From Coptis chinensis (lineage: Eukaryota > Streptophyta > Magnoliopsida > Ranunculales > Ranunculaceae), in the NCBI GenBank assembly GCA_015680905.1, contig CM027385.1, positions 20,156,501-20,220,500 of the forward strand: a DNA stretch of 64,000 nucleotides, written 5' to 3'. How positions within the stretch are numbered: the first letter of the stretch is position 1; each line of letters opens with the position of its first letter. A model generated the notes under the pieces. That model saw nothing but the letters and a program-made list of their open reading frames with translations. It was not told where the DNA came from and did not search any database. Positions 21,265 to 30,938 of this stretch are shown here, piece after piece. The position numbers were made by a program, and so were the translations under genes.

Positions 21265-23474
21265 TGATAGGGTTATATACTAAAAGCATTACTTTTATAT
21301 TAACTATACTTTTTTACATTTTGAATGAGAATCATGTGGGCAAATGTTATGCATATTATATATGTACATGTTATTAGTTATATGCATGCATCTAATACTT
21401 TATGTTGTAGATAATATGGTATGTGGTGACACACAGAAGATCATATCATCAGTACCTTATAAAGTATAAGTAAATGTTCACAACCTAGATAGATTTGGAC
21501 AAACCATTGGTACGGTTGTAGTATAATCTGGTATTAGTCTATCTTGACTATAGGATTACACTAGTACACTTTGTGTGTATTAAACAGGACCAAGTGAGGT
21601 TGTTTATCTTTATACTGACTATATAAGAGAACAAACACCTCTGTTATTATGGATGTTTGTTCTCTTAATCCGGATATAATAACGAACACTTACGTGCATT
21701 ATACATTGCTTTAAATCATCAATGAGTGAGATTCATTTGTGAATCAACAAACTCGATGGATTGGATAATGACATTGTATGTAAGGTGTGCCGTTGATTAT
21801 AGAAAGAATCCATGACCCGCAGGAAGTCGGGTTGATGATGTCCCCTTGAGGAGCTCATAAGGATTGTCATGTAAACCCTGCAGGTGGATTTAATCCAACA
21901 TGACAATGAGGTTGAGTGGTACTACTCAAGGACATAAGAAGTTAATTAATGTAGTTGTCGGTAACTTGAATTAATCAACGGGCATTCGATATCTTAAACA
22001 CGGGGAGATCAACAAGCATATAATATGGAGCACATAAACATAATACACATAATTTGGGATTAGGGCGTTAGTGCAACAATGGCCTTTAGTGGAATAAGCC
22101 ATTTGTTGACGGACTTGGGCCATGTGTTCTGGGCGAACATGGGATGCCCAAGCTCGTCAGGAGACCTAACTCTAATTTCTCCTCATGGTCCCTATTATAG
22201 CCTATAAAAAGAAACCCTTCTTCTTTGGCCAATTTACTAAGTGTTTTCTCAAGAAAGACAAGTTCCAAATTCGGTTCTTTTTTTGTGAGTGAGAGAGGCC
22301 AAGAGAGAAAAAAGGGGCTGGAAGATTATTGCCCACACAACGTCCATTCTAAATATAGGAATACAACAGAATATCAAGAGGTTGCTGATTCTCAGAGATA
22401 TCACAACTGATCAAAGGTTTGAATTCTAAACAAAATCGTGAGAACTTTTATTCCGCTGCGCATGGTTTTCACGGTTGAGAAAATAACCATTTAGTACCAC
22501 GATCTTTCGTTTTTTTTACTAAATGGTACTCGAACTTTGTTTCTTGCCTATTCGTACAACGAAGTTTCAATTTATCTCAATTTAGTACATCAATTAATTT
22601 TCCATCCAATTCCGTCCAATTTTACTAACGGCGTTAGCACTATTCATACAACACTATTCACGTGAACAGTGTTTTTTTCAAAAATTCAAATTTTGAAAAA
22701 AAAAAAAAAACACTATTCACGTAAACAGTTTTTTTTTAAAGAATTTTTAATCAATCTTAAAAATTAATTCTTTAATGAAAAATAATTAAAGATACCATTC
22801 ACGTAAACAATGTTTTTACTATTCACGTTAACAGTGTTTTTTTTTAAAAAAAAAAGAATTTTTAATCAATCTTAAAAATTAATTCTTTAATGAAAAATAA
22901 TTAAAAAATACTATTCATGTGAACAGTGTTTTTAAAAAAAAAAGAAAATGTTGTATATATATATATGTATGTAATAATCTAATTTTTAAGATTGATTAAA
23001 GATTATTACAAAAAAAAAAAAAAAAAAAAAAATGTGAATAGTAAAACATTGTTCACATGAATAGTGTTTTTTTAATTATTTTTCATTAAAGAATTAATTT
23101 TTAAGATTGATGAAAAATTCTTTAAAAAAAAATTGTTCGCGTGGATAGTGAAAACACTGTTAACATGAATAGTGTTTTTTTGTTTGTCAAATTTGAATTT
23201 TTGAAAAAATACTCTTCATGTGAATAGTGAAAACACTGTCCACGTGAATAGTAGTGTGCGAATAGTGCTAACGTGAATAGTAGTGCTAATGTCATTAGTG
23301 AAATTGGATGGAAAATTAACTGGTGTACTAAATTGAAATAAATTGAAACTTCGTGGTACAAATAGGTGAGAAATAAAGTTTGGGTACCATTTAGTAAAAA
23401 AAACGAAAGTTTGTGGTACCAAATGGTTATAAACTCTTCACAGTTTGTTAAATGTGATCATAACGATTCCTACA
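21265..23474 (+). repeat. Copia 5' LTR, interrupted
   Basis: LTR sequence occupies 21265-22476 and 23437-23474. The middle is a 960-bp insertion with duplicated TTCACGGTT/TTCACAGTT. The LTR differs from the 3' copy at roughly 4% of bases by eye, so the element is older than A1. Confidence 0.92.
22477..23436. mobile_element. Mutator-like hairpin element (long-TIR, non-coding)
   Basis: The two halves are inverted copies of each other, with arms of nearly 480 bp. The ends are GAGAAAATAACCATTTAGTA on the left and, read inward, GAGTTTATAACCATTTGGTA on the right. The flanks are 9-bp direct repeats with one mismatch (22468-22476 and 23437-23445), the size expected for Mutator-like elements. The arms contain many interspersed TTCACGTGAACAGTG-like palindromes and poly(A)/poly(T) runs. 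There is no coding capacity. The empty site is visible in the 3' LTR near 28903. Confidence 0.88.
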
Positions 23475-23476
23475 AT

Positions 23477-23488
23477 TGGTATCAGAGC
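23477..23488 (+). other. Copia primer binding site (initiator tRNA-Met)
   Basis: TGGTATCAGAGC, the standard complement of the plant initiator tRNA-Met 3' end, two bases after the LTR end at 23474. Confidence 0.95.
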
Positions 23489-24970
23489 ATGTAGATCTGT
23501 TGGTAGATGTAGAACTGCTCTAAATTGGTTTTGCAGGCATCTAGATCAACTGTTATGGTCAGAATGTATGAAAAGATGATCAATTTTGTTTTTATGAAAA
23601 GTGATCGGTTTTACAGTATTTGTTTATTGGTGGATGTAATTTAAATTATGGTATGTATTGTGTTGTTTTTTTTATCCATGATGTAATCTTCTGTAAGATC
23701 AAAAGATCAAAAGTTGGATTGGTCGAGATCCGATGATGTGTTCTTTTTGGTGGAGCGCAGGGCGCACTTAAGCTCCTGGAAGTTGCAAAAGGCATGGCGT
23801 GGAATTCGGCCGATGCTTGGAAGTTGTCATAGGCATGAGCGCACCAGCCTTTGTACAGCATAAAAGGAGAGCGGGCGTTGCTCCCTAACATTTAAAAGAG
23901 AGATTTTTTTTTCTTTACAAGGTGAAAACTGTTTGCTGTTCGGGGGTCTATGCAGTGATTTCGTGAGGTTTCCAGTGAAGGAAATAGGCCACGATTTCTA
24001 AATAAAAAATAAAAAATCGGGGCGCTGCCCTAAACACCGCGACCTGACCGGGCAGTACGAACTCTGCGGACTATGCGAAGGCAACTAAAAGAGTTCGGCG
24101 AACAGGATGGAGTAATGAATATGCCCATAACAGTTGGGAATTTATGTTTCCATTTTATTGTTCATATTTGCTTATTCTATATGCATATTTTTATTTGTGG
24201 ATGTTTGCTAAAAACTAAGCCCACATGAATAATAGATAACATGAACATAGGCCTGACCAGTAAACAGAAAGATCCTCAGTTCTAAATAACTAAGTGGGAG
24301 CGGGAATTTTGTTTCGTATAAATCCAACGGTCTCCATTACGCGTTTGTTGGTAATGTAATTATACTTGCGCGTCGGTTTTAGTGCCTTCCTCCATATCGG
24401 ATGAGTCTAATTACGGATTACCAGAACAAACTTCTAAAGGACAACTATATGAAATTATTAATGAATGGATTCACTTCTCCATTTGAAGGGATTCATTACA
24501 AAATAATGGACTTAGTGTTGACTAATGGTATACACTTAATTGCAAGTAATGGTATCTTCCCCATCGGAGTCACTGCTATTATTTTTAAGACCAAAGAAAA
24601 GTCAGTAAATTAGTTTTACTTGTCTAGACAACATGTGTCCACTCTAACAAGTGGTGTGCTATTAAGTTGACGAGAAGTAGAACTAATAGGAAAAATCTCT
24701 CTACACAAATGTAGATATGGTAAACGTCCACACTATCTTGGCTTACTACTTCTCGGTGTGTAGGGTGCTGACGGGTTAATTAATTAATTTTTAAGTTAAC
24801 TCCAAACGTATTTCCACGAATGTAGAATGGTAAACATCCACACTATCGTGGCTTGCTACTTCTCGGTGTTAGGGTGCTGACGGGTTGATTAATTAATTAA
24901 TTTTTGTTATTAACTCAAAAAGTTTTTGCCCTACATAATAGTTATTTTATGTGATTCTCAACTTTTCAAA
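23489..24970 (+). other. Copia 5' leader with 111-bp duplication
   Basis: Long untranslated region before gag. It includes a direct duplication of about 95 bp spaced 111 bp apart (24711-24803 and 24822-24916), each copy containing CTACTTCTCGGTGT and GGGTGCTGACGGGTT. No reading frame with homology is found. Confidence 0.7.
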
Positions 24971-25808
24971 ATGTTTACTTTCAACCCACTAGCAACTATT
25001 CTTAAGGAAAACAAACTCCTTGGCCCTAATTACATAGATAGGAAACGCAACTTGGATATCGTGTTGACTGTTGAAGAGTACAAATTTGTACTCAATGAGG
25101 AATGCCCACCTAAGCCTAAAAATGATGCTGGAGAAGAGGAGAAAGGAACATATAAGAAGTGGATCAAGGCAGATGAGATGTTGCGGTGTTACATTTTGGG
25201 ATCTATGTCAGGTGTGCTGCAACATTAGCATCAGGCCATGACCACAGCTTATGATATGATGATCAATCTCACGGAACTCTTCGAACACCAGAATAGGGCT
25301 GCTAGGCAAACTTCCATGAAAAAATTGATGACCACAACTATGACTAAATGGACTCCTATAAGGGATCATATACTCAGGATGATGGATTATCTAAATGAGT
25401 TGGAGATCCTTGGAGCTGATATCAATGCGGAAATACAAGTCGATATCATTCTCATGACGCTACCTGAGAGATTTGAACCATTTCGCCTTAACTACAACAT
25501 GAACAAAAGGTTGTATTCTTTGGTGGAACTTATGACAGAACTTCAGTCAGCTGAGAGTCTCTTTAAGCATAGTTATGTTCAGGTTTATGCTACTGAGAAG
25601 GTTTCTACTTCTACGCCTAATGGCGGTAAGAAGAAGAATAATGTTTAGAAGCATAAGAATATGGCAAAGAAGAGCATGGGACCTCAAAGAGCTGTGAAAA
25701 AGTCTAAGGGCAAGTGCTTCAAGTGCAAGCAGTCAGAACACTGGAAGCCAGATTGTCCTCTTCTCAACCAAGAGAATAATGGAGGTATGTCTCATGCACT
25801 AGTCGTTT
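24971..25808 (+). pseudogene. Copia gag with CCHC zinc knuckle
   Basis: ATG 24971 opens MFTFNPLATILKENKLLGPN, the typical copia gag start. A stop at 25226 breaks the frame, then the core continues with IQVDIILMTLPERFEPFRLN and a second stop at 25646. The CCHC knuckle CFKCKQSEHWKPDC lies at 25715-25756. Gag forms the virus-like particle in which reverse transcription takes place. At least two nonsense codons make this a pseudogene. Confidence 0.9.
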
Positions 25809-25822
25809 AAACATGTTTAGCG

Positions 25823-26206
25823 GTGTTATCTACTAGTACCTGGTGTGTAGATACAGAAGCCACTAACCATGTCTGCATTTCATTGCAGAGGTTCCAGGAA
25901 AACAGAAAACTTAATGTTGGAGAGATTACCATATCTTTGGGGGATGCTATGAAAGTAGTAGCTGTTGCAGTGGGAGATGTTTATTTATCTTTTGGTAGAA
26001 ATAAGACTATGGTGTTAAAAGAATTGTCTTTATGTGCCTAATTTTAGAAAGAACTTGTTTTCAGTTTCTATGTTAATTAAGGATGGGTATCCTGTTTCTT
26101 TTTTAAATGACAATATCATCATTAAGAAAAATAAACATTTTATCTGTTCAGGTGCATTAGAAGGAAATTTATACATCATTACTCTTATTCCACCCATAGT
26201 GCATTA
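25823..26206 (+). pseudogene. Copia aspartic protease and start of integrase region
   Basis: Reads STSTWCVDTEATNHVC, where copia proteases have W-x-x-D-S-G-A-T/S-N-H. The catalytic DSG has become DTE, so the active site is lost. NLFSVSMLIKDGYPVSF follows after a frame change near 26041, the usual bridge to integrase. The HHCC and DDE parts of integrase do not follow; sequence jumps to the RT flank at about 26220-26330. Confidence 0.82.
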
Positions 26207-26328
26207 AAATATTACCTTGAGTAGTATTATTCTAGAAGTATTAAGAGGAGGTACATTAAACTACTTCAGTACCAATAGTACAAGAACAGGAACTACAACG
26301 TGTCACTAATGACGTACAAGAACAAGAG

Positions 26329-27540
26329 GTGCGTAGTGGGAGGGTTGTTATACAATCTGATATGTGTATTAGTTTGGGAATGTCTTCAGACATAACCACT
26401 GATAACCACGTTCCTGATCCCTGGACCTATAATGAAGCACTCCAAGATAGAGATGAAGAATCTTGGCAAAAGGTAATGATTTCTGAGATGGAATCTATGG
26501 ATTCTAATAAGGTCTGGGAGCTTGTAGAGCCACCCAATGGTGTAAAACCCATTGGATGCAAAATGGTCTATCAAATGGATGTCAAGACAACTTTCCTTAA
26601 TGGAAGTCTTGAGGAAACCATCTATATAAAGCAACCAGAAGGATTCATTGAAAAAAGTCAATAGCATCTTGTTTGTAAGCTTAAACGATCCATTTATGGA
26701 CTTAAACAAGCTTCTAGATCTTGGAACATTCGTTTTGATGAGGGAATCCAATCTTATGGATTTGGTCAAACCCCAAACGAATCTTGTGTGTACAAGAAAT
26801 TTGATAGAAACGAAGAGGTATTTATTGTGCGGTATGGTTATCAAAGTAATTTGATATGAAGGACTTGGGAAAAGCAGGTCACATCCTTGGGATCAAAATT
26901 ATAAGAGATCGCAAGAAAAGGATGTTGTGCTTATCTCAGGCTACCTATATTGATACTGTGTTGACTTTTTTTAACATGCAAAACTCCAAGAAAGGTTTCT
27001 TGCCTTTCAGGCATGAAGTTCCTTTATCAAAGGATATGTGTCCCAAGACACCAAAAGAGATAGAGGACATGAAAGCGGTTCCTTATGTTTCGGCTGTAGG
27101 AAGCTTAATGTACGTCATGCTATGCACGAGGCCAGACATCTGCTTTGCCGTTGGCATGGTTAGCAGATATCAAAATAACCCAGGACAAGGGCACCAGACT
27201 GCGGTAAAACATATTCTAAAGTACCTGAAAAGGACTAAAGATTATATGTTTGTATACCATGCAGATAGTTTGGTTCCCTTAGGGTATACAGATTCTGATT
27301 TTCAGTCAGATAAGTACAAAAGTAAGTCTACCTCAGGTTGTGTGTTTACCTTGTTGGACTTGACAGTGGTACTTGGTTTACCTATGTGTATCACACTTTA
27401 TTGTGATAACACTGGTGCGGTATCTAACTCGAAGGAACCACAAGTCCATAAAGCAAGTAAACACATTGAGCACAAGTACCACCTAATACGATAAATCGTA
27501 AAAAGAGGAGATGTTACTGTTACCAAGATAGCATAAGTAG
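26329..27540 (+). pseudogene. Copia RT and RNase H, internally deleted
   Basis: [20 protein letters not shown] (26413-26473) is the RT entry. After a deletion comes [20 protein letters not shown] and PEGF, then RSIYGLKQASRSWN in another frame. The YVDD box is absent: the text passes from FIVRYGYQSN to DMKDLGKAGHILGIKIIRD (26856 onward). AVGSLMYVMLCTRPDICFAV and YTDSDFQSDKYKSKSTSGCV mark the RT-RNase H transition. LYCDNTGAVSNSKEPQVHKA at about 27400 carries the RNase H Asp. Stops and frame changes are present. The missing catalytic box and integrase make it non-autonomous. Confidence 0.9.
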
Positions 27541-27689
27541 ACACCCTAGCTGACCCCTTTACAAAGTGCTTACCGGCTAAGTTTTTAGGCAAGCATGTTG
27601 AGGGGATGGGAATCAAATGCTTGGTATCATAGCTTTAAGTATAAGTGGGAGATTTGTTAGTAGTATACTAAAAAGCAATGTTTTGAGTA

Positions 27690-27701
27690 TAAGTGGGAGA
27701 T
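27690..27701 (+). other. Copia polypurine tract
   Basis: AAGTGGGAGAT directly before the 3' LTR start at 27702. The preceding segment (27638-27690) contains an extra copy of the tract followed by an LTR-start-like stretch, see findings. Confidence 0.85.
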
Positions 27702-28936
27702 TGATAGGGTTATATACTAAAAGCATTACTTTTGTATTAACTCTAATTCTTTATATTTTGAATGAGAATCATATGGGCAAATGTTATGCATATTATATAT
27801 GTTATTAGTTATATACATACGTCTAATACTTTATGTTGTAGATAATATGGTGTGTGGTGACACACAGAAGATCATATCATCAGTACCTTATAAAGTATAA
27901 GTAAACGTTCACAACCTAGATGGATTTGGACAAACCATTGGTACAGTTGTAGTATAATCTGGTATTAGTCTATCTTGACTACAGGATTACACTAGTACAC
28001 TTTGTGTTTATTGAACAGGACCAAGTGAGGTTGTTTCTCTTTAAACTGACTATATAAGAGAACAAACACCTCTGTTATTATGGATGTTTGTTCTCTTAAT
28101 CCAGATATAATAACGGGCACTTATGAGCATTGTACATTGCTTTAAATCATTAATGAGTGAGATTCATTTGTGAATCAACAAACTCGATTTATTGGGTAAT
28201 GACTTTGTATGTAAGGTATGCTGTTGATTATAGAAGGAATTCGTGACCCGCAGGAAGTCGAGTTGATGATGTCCCCTTGAGGAGCTCATAAGGATTGTCA
28301 TGTAAACCCTGCTGGTGGATTTAATCCAACATGACAATGAGGTTGAGTGATACTACTCAAGGACATAAGAAGTCGATTAATGTAGTTGTTAGTAACTTGA
28401 CTTAATCAATGGGCATTCGATATCTTAAACACGGGGAGATCAACGAGCATATAATATGGAGACCATAAACGTAATACACGTAATTTGGGATTAGGGCGGT
28501 AGTGCAACAATGACCTTTAGTGGAATAAGCCATTTATTGATGGACTTGGGCCATATGTTCTAGGCGAACATGGGAAGCCCATGCCCGTCAGGAGACCTAG
28601 CCCTAATTTCTCCTCATGGTCCCTATTGTAGCCTATAAAAAGAAACCCTTCTTCTTTGGCCGATTTACTAAGTGTTTTCTTAAGAAAGACAAGTTCCAAA
28701 TTCGGTTCTTTTTTTGTGAGTGAGAGAGGCCAAGAGAGAAAAAATGGGTTGGAAGATTGTTGCCCACAGAACGTCCATTCTAAGGATAGGAATATAACAG
28801 AAGATCAAGAGGTTGCTGATTCTCAGAGATATCATCATTGATCAAATGTATGAATTCTAAACAAAATCGTGAAAACCTTTATTCCGCTGCGCATGGTTTT
28901 CACGGTTTGTAAACTACAACCATAACGGTCCCTACA
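27702..28936 (+). repeat. Copia 3' LTR (1235 bp)
   Basis: Starts TGATAGGGTTATATAC and ends CCTACA before CTATA. It lacks the Mutator-like insert of the 5' copy and so gives the empty-site sequence. Confidence 0.93.
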
Positions 28937-29398
28937 CTATAATAGTCCTAACTTAATGGATATAAGACTATTGTTTTATTAATAGGTTTATGTTAGGAAG
29001 ATTAAAGGGGTTGTTTGCTTTTTTGTTTTCTGACTTAGGTTTTCAATTGGCAACTTATTTTTTTGTTTTTGTGAGTTGGGTTATGTGGAGATTTGGGTTT
29101 TGTAGAGTGTAGCTAGGCATTATTTGATTTTGTTTGGTGTAATGTTACATTAACTATTAACTTCCCTTATAAGGTCACTGACATTTTTAGATTCTGACAT
29201 AAGTTGACTTTTTCAAATAATAATGAAGAATGACACTGGTTGAGGTGGTCGGGTCGTGTTTGGTTATCGGAAATCTTATTGTTGAAAATAGGTAGTGACA
29301 TGAGTTGATCTGTTGATCTGAAAAACCATTGAACTATTAGGATTAGATTTATAGAAGGTTTGTTTGTGCATTGATTTTAATGGAGTATTGATAATCCG
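28937..29398. other. CACTA-1 downstream sequence
   Basis: Continues the sequence left of the copia after the CTATA duplication. No coding block is recognised. A CACTA terminal repeat that would mark the element's 3' end was not found here. Confidence 0.4.
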
Positions 29399-30923
29399 TA
29401 AAATAACAACGACTGGCTAGATATTTCTCTAACTTATTATTACGTTATCAATTATTTATTTCCTACTCTCACATATATATTCATGCAATATATAGAGTAC
29501 GGAATCGTTCCACTATTAACTTTCTAGACTTAACGAATTCAACTAATCAAACACAAGGAAACAATGGTGAGAGCAATATTTATGGATGTGAATTTATACT
29601 ACGAAACTAAATATATTAATTTAACTTATACTAATTTAATTAAAACAATTGAATATGACTTGAATAAAATATGGAGAAGAATAGAGAGAGATTGAAATCC
29701 ATTTTTAATTTCTTAACATGCTAGCATAGATTTGTATAGAAAACCCTAGTCTAGATATTCTCACACAAGGGTTAAAATATAAAGACTAGACCTTTAATGA
29801 TCCACTTTATACTATCTCTTGTCATAAACTAATTAGTATGAGAGAAAGCTTGTTCCCATTCTCATGGCAAACTCACTATTCTCTAGTTTAGGTTAAACTC
29901 TTCTTATCTCTAAGTGAAGAAAAATCTAACCTTGAAACCCTAAACAACAAATCTATACTAACAAATTAAGTCCTCTCAAAGTTTTATTCAAACTCCCCCT
30001 AATGGGAGTTTAGCTTTGATTTATGGGAATATCATGAACAAAAGAATGAAAAAAAGATATAATAGAAAGAGAAACAATTGAATTGAATAATAATAATAAC
30101 TGCAGATGCTGACTAGCAAAGTCGATAAAACCTTTGGGTGATGATACCAGAGGTCTGGGGCTCGAACCCTGCCAGCATCAAAGAGTTACTGATCTCATTT
30201 AAAACAGGCTTGCCAACCAAAAAAAAAAATAATAATAATAATAACTTGAAGGTATTTTAATGGAGGTTTTATGGAGGCTACTAAACTAAATAAAAGGGAG
30301 ATAGAGAGAAAGAGAACCCTAATTTACAACTAAACTAAAAAGGGGAGTAGCCAAGTTTTGTTTAGCCTTAACCCTCTTTATATAGGAGAGGGTTAAGTTT
30401 ACAATTTCATGTATTGGCTTCGGAGCTGTGTTTTGGGCCACTAAATCAAGCCCAAAACCTAATTACTCAAATCCAAAAAATGTTTCTCGATGGGAATTTA
30501 CTATAATACCTTTTTCGTCCACTTTTACTAGTCTTATTGGATCAAGAATTAAACCATTAGAAAGCTCTTTCCGTGCCGGTCATTTTGACATATAATAGGC
30601 CCAATTCCAAGATATGAGTCCAAAGATAAGGCCTGCGGAAGTTCTATTGACCTTTCTGCTCTTTTTTACCCACATTGACTTTGACTTTTCAGCTTTGACT
30701 AGGCTTTTTCTCCTTGAAACTTGGGCTTTAATCATATAATTTCTCTAACAAGCAATTTGACTCCTTTCTCTTGTAAAAGTGACGTATTTCTTCACATAAT
30801 TGATTCCAAGACCTGAAATACACAAAAACACGTAAACATTACTAACTATTATTTATTATAAACATAATTGGCCTAAATATAATACTATTAAGGGGTTGAA
30901 AATACAGTTTTAGGCTCTTATCA
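29399..30923 (-). repeat. A2 3' LTR (1525 bp, with SINE insertion)
   Basis: Same family as the A1 LTR and the two solo LTRs. It ends at 30923 with GGCTCTTATCA, followed by the A2 polypurine tract, so the internal region lies to the right and the element reads on the minus strand. The left end TGATAATCCG follows AGTAT. Part of its length is a 129-bp SINE plus duplication. Many differences from the A1 LTR indicate an older or divergent copy. Confidence 0.87.
30102..30230 (+). mobile_element. tRNA-derived SINE
   Basis: About 129 bp ending in an 11-A tail. It contains GGGCTCGAACCC (30158-30169), a good pol III B box, and an A-box-like TAGCAAAGTCG about 45 bp upstream. It is flanked by a 16-bp direct repeat AATAATAATAATAACT (30086-30101 and 30231-30246). 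It inserted into the A2 LTR; the other LTR copies lack it. The low-complexity duplication makes the exact ends uncertain by a few bases. Confidence 0.85.
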
Positions 30924-30938
30924 AACCACCCCCAAATA
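30924..30938 (-). other. A2 polypurine tract
   Basis: The minus strand reads TATTTGGGGGTGGTT immediately before the LTR start TGATAAGAGCC. The neighbouring GCTTGAGGACAAGCA is the usual upstream block in Athila-type elements. Confidence 0.82.

Larger units (their letters stand above)
21265..28936 (+). mobile_element. Ty1/copia LTR retrotransposon, internally deleted
   Basis: Flanked by CTATA on both sides (21260-21264 and 28937-28941). LTRs start TGATAGGGTTATATAC and end CCTACA. The initiator-Met PBS and a polypurine tract are present. Coding order on the + strand is gag, protease, then partial RT and RNase H. The integrase core and the RT catalytic YVDD box are missing, so it is non-autonomous. 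The 5' LTR is lengthened by a Mutator-like insertion. It lies just 3' of the CACTA-1 coding exons. Confidence 0.95.

Noticed and set aside
30102-30230. A tRNA gene
   Set aside because: It has a B box but cannot form the acceptor or anticodon arms in the expected places; the poly(A) tail and TSD show a SINE.
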